Assembly: GCF_001467535.1 (NCBI RefSeq)
Contig: NZ_LNZC01000012.1
Coordinates: 421,758-485,757, forward strand
Origin: Legionella worsleiensis
GTDB taxonomy: Bacteria > Pseudomonadota > Gammaproteobacteria > Legionellales > Legionellaceae
Direction of reading: 5' to 3'
DNA length: 64,000 nt
Numbering within the stretch: position 1 is the first letter of the stretch; the number at the start of each line of letters is the position of its first letter. Made by a program: the position numbers and the translations under genes. This document shows, one piece after another, positions 39,237-49,431 of the stretch. The notes below the pieces were generated by a model. That model saw only the letters and a list, made by a program, of their open reading frames with translations, ran no database searches and was not told where the DNA came from.

Positions 39237-40184
39237 TTATTCTGCAAACATTGAGCTTACAGATTCTTCAACATTAACTCGTTTTATTGCTTGCGCCAGC
39301 ATATCCGCAAGGCTTACTATGCGAATTTTTTCACAGTTCTGTGCATCGAGAGATAACGGGATGGTATCCGTTACTACTACTTCATCAAGACAGGAGTGTC
39401 TGATGTTATTCACTGCAGGACCGGATAATACGGGATGAGTGATGTAGGCTCTGACGCTTAAAGCACCATTCTTTTTTAATTCATGTGCTGCGGAACATAG
39501 TGTTCCCGCCGTATCTACTATGTCGTCAACAATAATGCAATTTTTTCCGGCAGGTTCGCCAATAATATGCATTACTTCTGATTTGTTAGGTCCGCTTCGT
39601 CGTTTGTCAATTATCGACAATTCCGCATCGTCCAGTCGTTTAGCTACTGCCCTTGCTCTGACCACACCACCCACATCAGGTGAAACTATCATGATGTTAT
39701 TGAGATTTTGCTTTGCTATATCTTCTATAAGTATGGGCGTTGAGTAGACGTTATCAACAGGCATGTAGAAAAAACCCTGTATTTGATCTGCATGCAAATC
39801 AACGGTAAGCACTCGGCAAATTCCTACCGATGCCATCATGTCGGCAACAACTTTAGCAGTAATTGGGACACGAGCAGATCGCACTCTTCTGTCCTGGCGA
39901 GCATATCCAAAATAAGGAACTACAGCGGTAATTCGACCAGCTGATGAGCGTCTCAGGGCATCTGCCATGGTCAGCAATTCCATTAGATTATTGTTGGAGG
40001 GTGCACAGGTTGATTGAAGAACGAAAACATCTTTACCACGGACATTTTCCAATATCTCGACCATGGTTTCTCCATCGCTGAATGTACCAACAGTCGCTTG
40101 ACCAATGGGTATTTGCAAGTGAGAGGATATTTTTAGAGCCAATTCAGGGTTAGCATTCCCGGTAAAAATCATCATTGTGGACAT
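39237..40184 (-). CDS. prs: Ribose-phosphate pyrophosphokinase
   Basis: Makes PRPP from ribose 5-phosphate and ATP, for nucleotide, histidine and NAD synthesis. The 315-residue length is standard. Motifs: the flexible loop [10 protein letters not shown], the PRPP-binding [13 protein letters not shown] and [11 protein letters not shown], and IDKRR. It is downstream of tRNA-Gln and lolB on the same strand. In many gammaproteobacteria ispE sits between lolB and prs; it is absent here. Confidence 0.97.
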   Translation of the reverse strand: MSTMMIFTGNANPELALKISSHLQIPIGQATVGTFSDGETMVEILENVRGKDVFVLQSTCAPSNNNLMELLTMADALRRSSAGRITAVVPYFGYARQDRRVRSARVPITAKVVADMMASVGICRVLTVDLHADQIQGFFYMPVDNVYSTPILIEDIAKQNLNNIMIVSPDVGGVVRARAVAKRLDDAELSIIDKRRSGPNKSEVMHIIGEPAGKNCIIVDDIVDTAGTLCSAAHELKKNGALSVRAYITHPVLSGPAVNNIRHSCLDEVVVTDTIPLSLDAQNCEKIRIVSLADMLAQAIKRVNVEESVSSMFAE

Positions 40185-40365
40185 GTGTAAAAAGCCTTAG
40201 ATTTAGGTTAATCGCTTAACTTAAACACATAGCAGAAGACAGCCAGAAAGATATTATTATTGTTTGAGCGATACGAAGCACGCATCCTTCCAGGGTATCT
40301 TCTGCCGTCTGTTTACTTGTACCTAGATTCAACTACTTTTATTCTAGGTTGAATCAACAAGAAAA

Positions 40366-40440
40366 TGGCAGGGGTGCTAGGATTCGAACCTAGGTATGCA
40401 GGGATCAAAACCCTGTGCCTTACCGCTTGGCGACACCCCT
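40366..40440 (-). tRNA. tRNA-Gln (anticodon TTG)
   Basis: On the minus strand the 75-base sequence folds fully. The acceptor stem AGGGGTG pairs with CACCCCT. The anticodon arm is CAGGG / TTTTGAT / CCCTG with anticodon TTG at positions 34-36. The T arm is CTAGG / TTCGAAT / CCTAG. The encoded 3' end is G-CCA. It reads CAA (and CAG by wobble) and lies between lolB and prs. Confidence 0.96.
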
Positions 40441-40667
40441 AAAAATTGTAGATTCTTACATCATCCATGATGATAATAAATTCAATCATCCTTGCATCGT
40501 GCTGCGTATTTTGCAGTGCTTTTTGAATGATGTCAACTTCATAACGCAAATAATTTACTAAATTTGTATTCTAAAGCCTTTTAAAATACATCACCGTAAA
40601 ATTTTCTGTTCCTGAATAACTCCTGTTGCCTGCTAAGCTATTTTATTTGAGCAGGCAACAGAACATT

Positions 40668-41273
40668 TCATGCAGAAACAGACCAGTTTTTGATAATGAC
40701 CTTAATCATCACCCCGTTTCCTTCAAGGCGGATCATACTGGGTAAATCGATACCTTTGACCGAAGTATACTTGGTGAAATTAATGGTATAGCCACTTTGT
40801 CTTAATTGAGTCAGGTGGTTGTATTTATCGTGTTGCTCTGTTTGCACGCCACCGGGAGCAGGCAATCCTCTAACCCAATAGTACAGATTATTTACGGGCA
40901 AGCGAATACCTGTTTGTTTAAAGAGTAATTCATCCGCATTATTGGACGTTGATGTTTTAGAACCATCCTGGAAGGTTACCGTGCCGCCGCTTTTATTAAT
41001 CAGCACCGTACCACCGCCCAAGGGACCCATCAAGCGTATTTGATAGGAGCCGGGGCCATGTTGCACCCAGTTCATGGTAGCTGACCATCCTTTTGTTTTA
41101 CTTTTAGCAGCTAAAGCACCTTTAATATTCCATGATGAGATGGTTGCGGTTTCTGCTTTGCGCTCTGCCAGTGGGACTACCTTATTTATTGGCAGGTCTT
41201 CCGCAGGACGGGGGGGAGCACAAGCGGTAAGTAAACAGACAGATACGATTGCACAGCGTTTTAATGCATTCAT
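40668..41273 (-). CDS. lolB: Outer-membrane lipoprotein LolB
   Basis: Receives lipoproteins from LolA and inserts them into the outer membrane. The 201-residue protein starts with a lipoprotein signal, lipobox L-T-A-C at residues 15-18. It has the family's [10 protein letters not shown] and [19 protein letters not shown] segments, then [12 protein letters not shown], the region of the LolB loop. The call is by these blocks and by the position near prs and tRNA-Gln. It diverges from coaD. Confidence 0.92.
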   Translation of the reverse strand: MNALKRCAIVSVCLLTACAPPRPAEDLPINKVVPLAERKAETATISSWNIKGALAAKSKTKGWSATMNWVQHGPGSYQIRLMGPLGGGTVLINKSGGTVTFQDGSKTSTSNNADELLFKQTGIRLPVNNLYYWVRGLPAPGGVQTEQHDKYNHLTQLRQSGYTINFTKYTSVKGIDLPSMIRLEGNGVMIKVIIKNWSVSA

Positions 41274-41355
41274 TGCTCACCTCAAATTCCATTTCTATAG
41301 TTTTTCAATTAACAATACGCTAGACTGCGTTTATATGCAATCGATGTTAATAAAT

Positions 41356-41856
41356 ATGAAAAATAAAGCAATATATCCAGGCACATTTGATCCAGTGACT
41401 AACGGCCATGTCGATATAATTTCCCGTGCTGCACGCATTTTTCCGGAACTCACAGTAGCCGTAGCCAGTAATAAAATGAAAAGGCCTTATCTTGCTTTGG
41501 AAACTCGAATTCGCCTGCTTGAAGAGGCCGTTGGGCACATACCAGGAGTTAAGGTCGTTGGCTTTGATAATCTCTTAATTGATTTCGTTATTGAACAAAA
41601 TGCAAGCATAATTTTACGGGGTTTACGTGCGGTATCTGACTTTGAATACGAATTTCAATTAGCCGGAATGAATAGAAAACTCTCAAAAAAAGTGGAGACT
41701 TTATTTTTAACACCTTCTGAGAATCTAATGTTTATATCATCTACCCTGGTACGAGAAATCGCAGCCCTTAATGGCGATGTTTCTCAATTTGTCCCTCCCT
41801 GCGTTGTTACCGAATTAAACAAGAGACGAGATGAAACGGATGTTAAGTTGGTGTAA
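41356..41856 (+). CDS. coaD: Phosphopantetheine adenylyltransferase
   Basis: Converts 4'-phosphopantetheine and ATP to dephospho-CoA. The 166-residue protein has the nucleotidyltransferase start [18 protein letters not shown] with T/Hx[23 protein letters not shown] (in parts), and the C-terminal [21 protein letters not shown]. An ATG at 41356 puts [10 protein letters not shown] at the N-terminus as in the family; longer readings enter the lolB side. It overlaps ggt by 26 bases. It works on the product made from the panBC pathway. Confidence 0.96.
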   Translation: MKNKAIYPGTFDPVTNGHVDIISRAARIFPELTVAVASNKMKRPYLALETRIRLLEEAVGHIPGVKVVGFDNLLIDFVIEQNASIILRGLRAVSDFEYEFQLAGMNRKLSKKVETLFLTPSENLMFISSTLVREIAALNGDVSQFVPPCVVTELNKRRDETDVKLV

Positions 41857-43558
41857 TCGTGTACTTTTTTTTATTGTCAGCACCTACCCCATATATGCTT
41901 ATTCTATATCCAGTCAACCTCCTGGCTACGCCATAGCGAGTGCTCATCCTCTAGCTACCAATGCGGGACTTGAGATTCTGGCTGCCGGTGGAAATGCTTT
42001 TGACGCAGCCGTGGCGGTTACTGCCGCTCTTGCTGTTGTTGAACCTTATCATTCTGGCTTAGGGGGAGGCGGATTTTGGTTATTGCATGAAGAAAAAACC
42101 CACAAAAATGTGTTTATAGACGCTCGAGAGACTGCTCCCAAGGCTGCATCCAGGAATATGTTTCTGGATAGTGAAGGAAAGGTTAAACCCAGATTATCGT
42201 TAAATGGTGGGCTTGCAGCAGCCATACCAGGTGAGCCTGCTGCACTGGTCTATATTGCAAAACATTTCGGTCGTTTACCATTGACCAAAACTTTGGCACC
42301 AGCGATTAAGCTGGCAAAAGAGGGCTTTCTTGTTGATGAGCGATTTATTGCATTTTCAACAATGAACGACAGAATGGAACAACTAAAAAAATATCCTGCA
42401 AGTGCTGCTGTTTTTCTGAAAAATGGTCAACCTTATGCTCTTGGCGATACTTTGGTGCAAACTGATTTGGCAAATACCTTAATGCTTATCGCTCAACGCG
42501 GTGAAAAAGGATTTTATCAGGGCGAAACAGCGCAACGTTTGGTTCAGGGAGTTAACGCTGCAGGAGGAATTTGGACTCTTGCTGATTTGGCTGAATACAC
42601 GATTAAAGTCAGAGAGCCTTTAATTGGGGCTTATCATAATATGTTAATCATTACCGCTCCTCCGCCATCGGCGGGCGGAATCGCATTATTAACCATGCTT
42701 AATATTTTGAGCTATTTTCCTCTTCCTGCTTACAATAAAATTCAATGGGTTCACTGTGTGGTTGAATCCATGCGATTAACCTATTGGCAACGGGATCAAT
42801 TTTTAGGCGATCCTGATTATGTAACGGTTCCAGTGGATAAATTAATCAGTGCAGAGAACGCAAAGTATTTAAGCACGTTAATTACTCCTGATAAGCCTAT
42901 CTCGAGCAAGGCTTTAAAAGGGGAAAGTACTGCGTCACAAGCCAGTACAACGACTACTCATTTTTCAATTATTGATGCTGAAGGAAACCGGGTTGCTGCA
43001 ACAATGACGGTACATTACATTTTTGGTTCCAGTGTCGTTGCAGAAGGAACAGGGGTGCTGCTCAATGATGAAATGGATGATTTTTCAAATAAAACCGGAG
43101 TTGAGAATGTGTTTGGCATAGTAGGAAGCGATAAAAACGCAATAATGCCAGGTAAAAGACCTTTATCCAGTATGACGCCTACCTTTCTTGAGTTGCCTGA
43201 TCGTATTGCCATCCTGGGTACCCCTGGAGGAAGCAGAATTCCGACTATGGTTTTGTTAGCCTCTTTACTTTTTAACGAGGGATATGGAGCAATCAGCATG
43301 GTTTCAGCCATGCGCTTTCATCATCAATATTTGCCCGATTTGCTGCAGTTTGAGCCTGATGCTTTTCCAAAAATTATCCAGGATGGGTTGAAGGCGATGG
43401 GTTATCGGTTAATGCCATTAGAACAAAATTACGGAGATATGCAAGCAATTACCTGGGATAAAGAGCGTAATCTGTTAACTGTTGCCTCCGATCCCAGAGG
43501 CATTGGTTTGGCTGCAAAGGTGGCATCCACTCCTAAAGGCTATGGAATCAGTTATTGA
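41831..43558 (+). CDS. ggt: Gamma-glutamyltranspeptidase, exported
   Basis: Cleaves and transfers the gamma-glutamyl group of glutathione in the periplasm. The 575-residue precursor has a signal peptide ([24 protein letters not shown], about 24 residues, here by region). The autocatalytic and nucleophilic Thr is in [10 protein letters not shown] near residue 376. The PLSSMTPTF block and GTPGGSRIP that form the substrate site are intact. It overlaps coaD by 26 bases with AAGAGA as ribosome-binding site. It could supply cysteine or glutamate from host glutathione, an inference. Confidence 0.95.
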   Translation: MKRMLSWCNRVLFFIVSTYPIYAYSISSQPPGYAIASAHPLATNAGLEILAAGGNAFDAAVAVTAALAVVEPYHSGLGGGGFWLLHEEKTHKNVFIDARETAPKAASRNMFLDSEGKVKPRLSLNGGLAAAIPGEPAALVYIAKHFGRLPLTKTLAPAIKLAKEGFLVDERFIAFSTMNDRMEQLKKYPASAAVFLKNGQPYALGDTLVQTDLANTLMLIAQRGEKGFYQGETAQRLVQGVNAAGGIWTLADLAEYTIKVREPLIGAYHNMLIITAPPPSAGGIALLTMLNILSYFPLPAYNKIQWVHCVVESMRLTYWQRDQFLGDPDYVTVPVDKLISAENAKYLSTLITPDKPISSKALKGESTASQASTTTTHFSIIDAEGNRVAATMTVHYIFGSSVVAEGTGVLLNDEMDDFSNKTGVENVFGIVGSDKNAIMPGKRPLSSMTPTFLELPDRIAILGTPGGSRIPTMVLLASLLFNEGYGAISMVSAMRFHHQYLPDLLQFEPDAFPKIIQDGLKAMGYRLMPLEQNYGDMQAITWDKERNLLTVASDPRGIGLAAKVASTPKGYGISY

Positions 43559-44301
43559 TTTTTTTCCTCTCCGGTCAATATTTTAATGGCCTGATAGGTT
43601 TTTTGAATCAGTTCTTCTTTAGTTTCAATGGTATAGTCTGCCGCTTTTATTGGTTTTCCAATATGAATTTCTGCTTTTTGATTCAGATTGATCTGAAAAG
43701 AACGAGCAGGGAGAATATCAAATGCGCCTCTTATACCAATAGGTATTATCGTTGCTCGTGCCTGGATGGCGGTAATAAATGCGCCCTTTTTAAATGGGGC
43801 GAGTTTGCCATCTTTTGAGCGGGTGCCCTCCGGAGCAATCCAGATGATAATGCCGCTTTCCATAAGTTGCTTGGCATATTCCAGATCTTTGATTGCCTGA
43901 TATCTGTTTTTTCTGTCTACGAAAGGAAATTCTGCGGCTTTCATGCCCTTGCCAAGTAACGGTACACGGGACAATTCTTTTTTGGCTAACATTCGAATGG
44001 AGTTTTGTGGAAACGCTTTAAATCCCAGTGGGATGTCATAAGCGCTGGAGTGGTTGCACATTAAAATGGTTGCTTCACCGGGTTGTGGTTGCACGTTAAA
44101 TTCATTGACGACTTTGTAGTCTACTTTGACTTTGTTGAGGAGCTGATCTATCCAGCGATGAATATTTTTGTCTACCCAGGGTCTGGTAGGCGTACTAAAG
44201 TAATATTTAAATATGGAGCGTACACTTACAGCACTTGTATAATAGAACAGTGCAAGAACTATCCAGGCAGTTCTCAATCGGCTTATTTTCATTGTCATCA
44301 T
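43552..44301 (-). CDS. 1-acyl-glycerol-3-phosphate acyltransferase (PlsC-type)
   Basis: Membrane acyltransferase of glycerophospholipid synthesis. The 249-residue protein has an N-terminal membrane segment (RTAWIVLALFYYTSAVSV), the catalytic NHSSAYDIP (NHxxxxD) at about residues 84-90, FPFVDRKNR, and APEGTRSKDGKLAPFKKGAF (the E-G-T-R motif). It converges with ggt, overlapping by seven bases. Whether it makes phosphatidate or modifies another lipid is unclear, as Legionella genomes usually hold several paralogues. Confidence 0.9.
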   Translation of the reverse strand: MMTMKISRLRTAWIVLALFYYTSAVSVRSIFKYYFSTPTRPWVDKNIHRWIDQLLNKVKVDYKVVNEFNVQPQPGEATILMCNHSSAYDIPLGFKAFPQNSIRMLAKKELSRVPLLGKGMKAAEFPFVDRKNRYQAIKDLEYAKQLMESGIIIWIAPEGTRSKDGKLAPFKKGAFITAIQARATIIPIGIRGAFDILPARSFQINLNQKAEIHIGKPIKAADYTIETKEELIQKTYQAIKILTGEEKNQ

Positions 44302-44392
44302 ATTTGTTTGATTGGTGAGTAATCATACAGCAAGCGAATTAGATTGCCTAGATGAATTAATCAACTGGATATTTTGATCGCTTTAGCTCCAA

Positions 44393-46402
44393 TCAACCGT
44401 TAAAAAAACCTGTGATGCGGGATAAAATACCTTGAGTAGTCGCTTGAGTCTGGGGGACATGAATGTCAAAATTATCAGACATAAAGCGTTTATGATTCCA
44501 TCGTTCCTCCAGCCATCCTGAGTACAGTGCTGAGGTCTGTTTTATTTCATCCCGTACTTTATGGCGCCTGTCATCTTGAGTAAGCTCAAAGTAACGTAAT
44601 CTGTAATAAGAATTTTTAGGCATAATGTCCGCTGCTCTCTTAAAAAAGGAAAGCGCATTTTTGAGATCGTTGTTATAAAAATGGAGCACATCTCCCTTGA
44701 TGTAATAGATTTTTCCCAGCACGGGTTTAATCTCGTTTGTAGGATTGGACTCATTAAGTTTGATGAATGTGTCGAGATTTATGTGTAATTGCTCAAGTGG
44801 TTTGGTGATCTGGGGGAGGATTTCCTTGCGTATGGATAAAAAATTACTGGGAACTTTGATGTGTTCCATGAGGCACTCAATCTTGCGCAGCAACAATTGA
44901 TTCACAGTGTGAAGACAGTTTGGTGAATTATTCATTAACCTATGCTTTTTTAAAAGATTTTGTGCTTCTTCCAGAGTTGCAAGTGCTGCATCTTTAGCTT
45001 CAGGATGCTCTTTTTTATCAATCTTAAGTATCCAATTGACATAATCTATGACCGATGTCATTAGCGGATTATCTTCGGGGGTGATGCGAGCAATTTGTTT
45101 AGACAGTTGTATATTACGTTTGGCTACCTGAATGACTTGTGGGTAATTTTTTTGCAGCAGTTCTTTTTGGGCTAAAGATTGATTTTTTGTGTATTCGAGA
45201 AGATAGGCTTGTTTTAAGGCATAGAGGTTATTGGTATCGAATACTGTATCCTGATGCGATTCAAAAAGCACCTTGGCAATACCGAAGTTACCGTCTTTTA
45301 TTGCCTGATCTAACTGATGATTGCGCCATAGATTAATCAAGGTGATGTTTTGGAGCGAGTGGTCTTTGTCCAGAATATCAGGAACCAGACCAGTAGCGTG
45401 GGTCAGCAAAGGGATAGCCTGTGATCCGAAAATTAATTTATTTAAAGAATATTTATTATGTTCTTTTTTTGCATCTTCCAAATAACTTTGGGCAAGGTTT
45501 TGCGTTAATTCAGAATGGGGGGGCATATGGTGCAGTTGCTCTGCGAGAGTTAAATTTTTTTTAATGTATGTAATTAATTCCATTTGCTTTTCACGGTCTG
45601 ACGATACGAATATACAGACCATGAGATCAATTGCCCATTTTAATGCATTACCGATGACCTTTTTGTGGTAGATGAAGTAGATTATGTACTCTTCCGGAAA
45701 AACATATTTGATGTCCTCGTCCCAGCATAAGGCATGCTGAAATTCATTTCTTTGTACCAGATGTCTTGCATACACTGAATTAAAACGACTGTCTTTTAAA
45801 CGCTGTGCAAGGTCGGGGCGATATTTATAGTTCATGGATTGAATCGCTTTCGTTATGACTACTTCATCTTGAGGATCAACGGTAGGGAGTAAATATTCCA
45901 AATTTTGTTCGTTAAATGTTTGGCCGAAAGCAACATAGGGAGTAAGACCTACTGGTTGTTTTATGAAGTCGTTTGCATAATAATCCATCAGCATTTTTTG
46001 TAATTGCGCAGAGCATTCGTTTGTTCGTGGGGAATTAATCAGCTTTTCAAATTGGGCTGAAATAATGGGTGGGTTAGAGTGTAGAGGGTATTCCTGATGA
46101 ATATTTTTCAGGTAACCGGAGTAGGCAATTTTAGCTAAAGCCAATTCAACTTTGTCTGCCTGACAATGATTTTCAAAACCCAGCCATCCTTTAAAGGATT
46201 GAAAAAGGGATTGTAACCAGTTGACAGGCCGTACGTGTATTCCATCCGTATAGAGTTGATTTTTGGGATGTTTTTTTATTTTGTCCCAAAATCTGCGGTA
46301 TTGGTTTAGATCCATATCGTAAATGATAAAATCCGGGCGATAAACAATCCCGTTGTCTTGATAGCGAGATGTTTCGTGAATTCTTGCATTGATATGAAGC
46401 AC
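44393..46402 (-). CDS. Large hypothetical helical protein with TPR-like C-terminus
   Basis: A 669-residue soluble protein without any named homologue that I recognise. It is almost all helical. The region about 540-610 has TPR-like helices (KIYYIKGDVLHFYNNDLKNALSFFKRAADIMPKN). Residues 1-100 hold HPKNQLYTDGIHVRPVNWLQSLFQSFKGWLGFENHC (described by region only). It ends with a small amphipathic tail (ILSRITGFFNG). No signal peptide or catalytic motif is seen. It is alone on this strand, between plsC and mutM. Secreted effector or cytosolic scaffold cannot be decided. Confidence 0.75.
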   Translation of the reverse strand: MLHINARIHETSRYQDNGIVYRPDFIIYDMDLNQYRRFWDKIKKHPKNQLYTDGIHVRPVNWLQSLFQSFKGWLGFENHCQADKVELALAKIAYSGYLKNIHQEYPLHSNPPIISAQFEKLINSPRTNECSAQLQKMLMDYYANDFIKQPVGLTPYVAFGQTFNEQNLEYLLPTVDPQDEVVITKAIQSMNYKYRPDLAQRLKDSRFNSVYARHLVQRNEFQHALCWDEDIKYVFPEEYIIYFIYHKKVIGNALKWAIDLMVCIFVSSDREKQMELITYIKKNLTLAEQLHHMPPHSELTQNLAQSYLEDAKKEHNKYSLNKLIFGSQAIPLLTHATGLVPDILDKDHSLQNITLINLWRNHQLDQAIKDGNFGIAKVLFESHQDTVFDTNNLYALKQAYLLEYTKNQSLAQKELLQKNYPQVIQVAKRNIQLSKQIARITPEDNPLMTSVIDYVNWILKIDKKEHPEAKDAALATLEEAQNLLKKHRLMNNSPNCLHTVNQLLLRKIECLMEHIKVPSNFLSIRKEILPQITKPLEQLHINLDTFIKLNESNPTNEIKPVLGKIYYIKGDVLHFYNNDLKNALSFFKRAADIMPKNSYYRLRYFELTQDDRRHKVRDEIKQTSALYSGWLEERWNHKRFMSDNFDIHVPQTQATTQGILSRITGFFNG

Positions 46403-46496
46403 TGGAATAACCTTGTGAAAGTTTTAAATCGAAGTGATTATACAGAATAGAAAACAAATGATCTAATATTTGATATATTGTAATTTATTAATCCAG

Positions 46497-47330
46497 TTAT
46501 TCAGGGAGGACGACTAGTGGTTGGCATTGCGGACAAAATGCCGACTGGCGACCCGCTATCAGTATGCTGTCTATGAGAGAGGAACAGCGGTAACAGGTTT
46601 GTTTTTTTCGACCATAGACTTGCAGTGATATCCTGAAATAACCTGGTTTGCCATCGAAAGCATAAAAATCTTTTAATGTAGTACCCCCCGCAGTTATTGC
46701 TGAGTGCAGTATTTTTTTTATGTGGGCGGTTAAATCATTTATCTGGGGTTTTGAGAGATTTTTAGCCGGTGTCAAGGGATGTAAACCCGTTAGAAAGAGA
46801 CTTTCGCTGGCGTAAATATTACCAACACCAACAACGGTGTCGTTATTCATGATGAATGATTTAACCGGTTGATTCTTATTTTGCGCTTTGTTCGACAAAT
46901 ACTCAGGATTAAAATCTTCACTCAAGGGCTCGGGGCCCAAATGGCTCAGAAGACTATGTTGATGCGGGTTATCTTCTGTATAAACGAACAGTCCAAATCG
47001 TCGAGGATCACAATAGCGGAGCATGAATCCATTGGTGAGGCTAATATCGATGTGATCATGTTTTTGTGCTTGGGTTCCCTCAGGAACTACTCTTAAATGA
47101 CCTGACATACCCAGATGGATGAGCAGGTAGCCCTCGTTTAAATGAATAATTAGATATTTCGCTCTTCGGGTGACAGTGAGAATTTTTTTCCCAAGACACC
47201 ATTCATTCATTTGAGCAGGAACAGGCAAGCGCAGTGAGGCGTTACGTACGTGTGCGCCTTTAATTATTTGACCTTCCAGGTGGGGTAATATTCCCTGTTT
47301 TGTCGTCTCAACCTCTGGTAATTCAGGCAT
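46497..47330 (-). CDS. mutM: Formamidopyrimidine-DNA glycosylase
   Basis: Excises oxidised purines such as 8-oxoguanine. Pro1 and Glu2 (MPELPEVETTKQGI) are the catalytic residues. The conserved MNNDTVVGVGNIYASE holds the helix-two-turn-helix, and the C-terminal zinc finger has C-x2-C and C-x2-C (CYRC, CPQC). The length of 277 is near normal. Its start overlaps the stop of the small membrane protein gene (TAATG), so the two are coupled. Confidence 0.96.
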   Translation of the reverse strand: MPELPEVETTKQGILPHLEGQIIKGAHVRNASLRLPVPAQMNEWCLGKKILTVTRRAKYLIIHLNEGYLLIHLGMSGHLRVVPEGTQAQKHDHIDISLTNGFMLRYCDPRRFGLFVYTEDNPHQHSLLSHLGPEPLSEDFNPEYLSNKAQNKNQPVKSFIMNNDTVVGVGNIYASESLFLTGLHPLTPAKNLSKPQINDLTAHIKKILHSAITAGGTTLKDFYAFDGKPGYFRISLQVYGRKKQTCYRCSSLIDSILIAGRQSAFCPQCQPLVVLPE

Positions 47331-47560
47331 TATTTTTTATCATCATGCTCAATAATCCGTCCTGATTCGGTGTCCGTAGGTTTAGGAGGAAAAAAGTAGT
47401 TTCTTGCCAGGGCTGCCAGATATAAAGCGCCGCCGATGAGCACGCCCCAAACAGCAACATAAAAGAACATAAACAATAAGCCAATAAAAACAGCAATCCC
47501 AACGCCTATGATAATAAACGGGGCTATCTGTTCCAAAATCTGTTTTAATTTATCGTTCAT
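47330..47560 (-). CDS. Small membrane protein upstream of mutM
   Basis: A 76-residue protein with one long or two close hydrophobic segments (FIIIGVGIAVFIGLLFMFFYVAVWGVLIGGALYLAAL, about residues 14-50) and a charged C-terminus. Function unknown. It is translationally coupled to mutM through TAATG, but no functional link is evident. Confidence 0.72.
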   Translation of the reverse strand: MNDKLKQILEQIAPFIIIGVGIAVFIGLLFMFFYVAVWGVLIGGALYLAALARNYFFPPKPTDTESGRIIEHDDKK

Positions 47561-47737
47561 GGCTTATTCCAGAAGAAAGTGAGATCTCAATTATCGGTTA
47601 CATCGTTAAATGATGCAATGTTATCATGAAAAATGTGTTATCATTGTACTATATGGATATAATGTTATGAAACTATTGCATCCCAAAGGGAGATGCTCTA
47701 TTTTTTTGTTACCAATTTTATATAAAGCGGGGTCTTT

Positions 47738-48922
47738 ATGGTGTTCGGATTTTTAAACCTGTCTTTCTGGGGATATGTTCTTGCAACTGTCGTGTTAACG
47801 CAAATAACTATAGCTGCAGTGACCATTTATCTTCATCGCAATCAAACGCACCGAGCGTTAACATTGCATCCAGTAGTCAGTCATTTTTTTCGTTTTTGGC
47901 TGTGGTTAACTACTGGCATGGTTACCGCTGATTGGGTAGCCATCCATAGAAAGCATCATGCAACTACCGATGTTGAGGGCGACCCTCACAGTCCAGTGGT
48001 TTTAGGCATTAAGAAAGTATTTTGGCAAGGAGCTGAGCTTTACCGTGCAGCACGCAAGGATAAAGAGATGGTTGCGAAATACGCTCATGGTACTCCAAAT
48101 GACTGGTTGGAACGTCATGTTTATTCTCGCCATTCAGCTAAGGGTATCTTGCTGATGTTAGTTATTGATTTATTTTTATTTGGTGTTCCTGGATTAACCG
48201 TTTGGGCCATTCAAATGATGTGGATCCCATTGTTTGCTGCAGGGGTTATCAACGGTATAGGCCATCATTGGGGATACAGAAATTTTGAGTGTCTGGATGC
48301 TGCAACCAATATTATTCCCTGGGGATTTTGGATAGGTGGCGAAGAGCTGCACAACAATCACCATACTTTCGCATCATCAGCCAAATTTTCGGTTAAGTGG
48401 TGGGAATTTGATTTAGGATGGATGTATATTTGCATTCTGTCATTCTTCGGTTTAGCTAAAGTTAAAAAATTACCGCCTAAACTCGCTAGGGCAGAAGGAA
48501 AACTGCAGGTAGATATTGACACCGTTAAGGCAGTCATTTCCAATCGTTTTCAAGTGATGTCCAATTATTACAAAGAAGTAATAAGACCTATACTCAAGCA
48601 AGAGAAGAGCCAAAGCGTTGAGTCCAAGGAGGACAGAAAGCTGTTTCAACGAGCAGGCAAATTACTTCGCCGTGACGACATGTTGCTGACGACTAAAGCC
48701 AAAACACGATTAGAGAGGCTTTTGGAAGCTCGAGAGCAATTACGTATCGTATACAGTTACAAAAAATCGTTGCAGAATGTCTGGATGAAAACAGCCTCAT
48801 CACAAAAAGAATTAATCGATGCACTGCAACAATGGTGCCGTCAGGCTGAAGAATCAGGTCTTGATGTGTTGAGGCAATTTGCTCAGCAGTTAAAAGGATA
48901 TGTGCCTGTTTATGGCAAGTAG
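47738..48922 (+). CDS. Acyl-CoA (delta-9-type) fatty acid desaturase
   Basis: Di-iron membrane desaturase, 394 residues. The three histidine boxes are HRNQTHR (from residue 33), HRKHH (from 70) and ELHNNHHTFA (about 205). Hydrophobic segments lie between them, as in stearoyl-CoA desaturases. It probably introduces a double bond in saturated acyl chains to tune membrane fluidity. The C-terminal 150 residues are a charged helical extension beyond the core fold. A terminator follows. Confidence 0.93.
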   Translation: MVFGFLNLSFWGYVLATVVLTQITIAAVTIYLHRNQTHRALTLHPVVSHFFRFWLWLTTGMVTADWVAIHRKHHATTDVEGDPHSPVVLGIKKVFWQGAELYRAARKDKEMVAKYAHGTPNDWLERHVYSRHSAKGILLMLVIDLFLFGVPGLTVWAIQMMWIPLFAAGVINGIGHHWGYRNFECLDAATNIIPWGFWIGGEELHNNHHTFASSAKFSVKWWEFDLGWMYICILSFFGLAKVKKLPPKLARAEGKLQVDIDTVKAVISNRFQVMSNYYKEVIRPILKQEKSQSVESKEDRKLFQRAGKLLRRDDMLLTTKAKTRLERLLEAREQLRIVYSYKKSLQNVWMKTASSQKELIDALQQWCRQAEESGLDVLRQFAQQLKGYVPVYGK

Positions 48923-48932
48923 TTATCATATG

Positions 48933-48959
48933 AGAGTGTGGTTTTTTTATCCACACTCT
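48933..48959. terminator. Intrinsic terminator after the desaturase gene
   Basis: AGAGTGTGG pairs with CCACACTCT around a loop with a run of seven Ts. It lies between the desaturase gene and the convergent exported-protein gene (49033). The T-run is inside the loop rather than after the stem, so the terminator may be weak. Confidence 0.7.
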
Positions 48960-49032
48960 TCAATCTTTCTTGAATCAAAAACACATTTACTGTGACAACT
49001 AATAAAGCAAACAACTAGTTTATTCTGACCTT

Positions 49033-49431
49033 CTACGAATTACATATAAAATCATTAGGAAAAACAACCGACACACTGTTATTGGAACCATTTAAAGATA
49101 TGTTGCCTGCTTTGAGTGTGCATTGACCAATCTGAGCGCCATTTATGACTGGTGTATTCGGCAGAGTATTGAACAAAGTGGCACTTACAGTATACGGCAT
49201 GGGAGAGCAGGTTAATTTTCCAATGATCTTTGGTGAACTTCCACCTTGAAGAATGATTGATTTACTCAGACCATTGTCATTAGTGATATTAAAAGCAACA
49301 TTCTGATCCGGTTGAATGGGTGGGCTTGATACGGCAATCTGGATTTCGCACGAATCGTCATTGGCATATGCGTGGAAGGGGATTATTAGTGTGCTAAGTG
49401 AAAGCGTGGTGCAGAGTAATTTGTTGATCAT
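49033..49431 (-). CDS. Small exported protein of unknown function
   Basis: A 132-residue protein with a cleavable signal peptide (MINKLLCTTLSLSTLIIPFHAYA, about 23 residues). The mature part is polar, likely beta-rich (NITNDNGLSKSIILQGG; Asn/Ser-rich) with four cysteines (positions near the start, middle and end) that could form disulfides. No known domain is recognised. It is a single gene, between the desaturase and PHB clusters. Confidence 0.78.
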   Translation of the reverse strand: MINKLLCTTLSLSTLIIPFHAYANDDSCEIQIAVSSPPIQPDQNVAFNITNDNGLSKSIILQGGSSPKIIGKLTCSPMPYTVSATLFNTLPNTPVINGAQIGQCTLKAGNISLNGSNNSVSVVFPNDFICNS

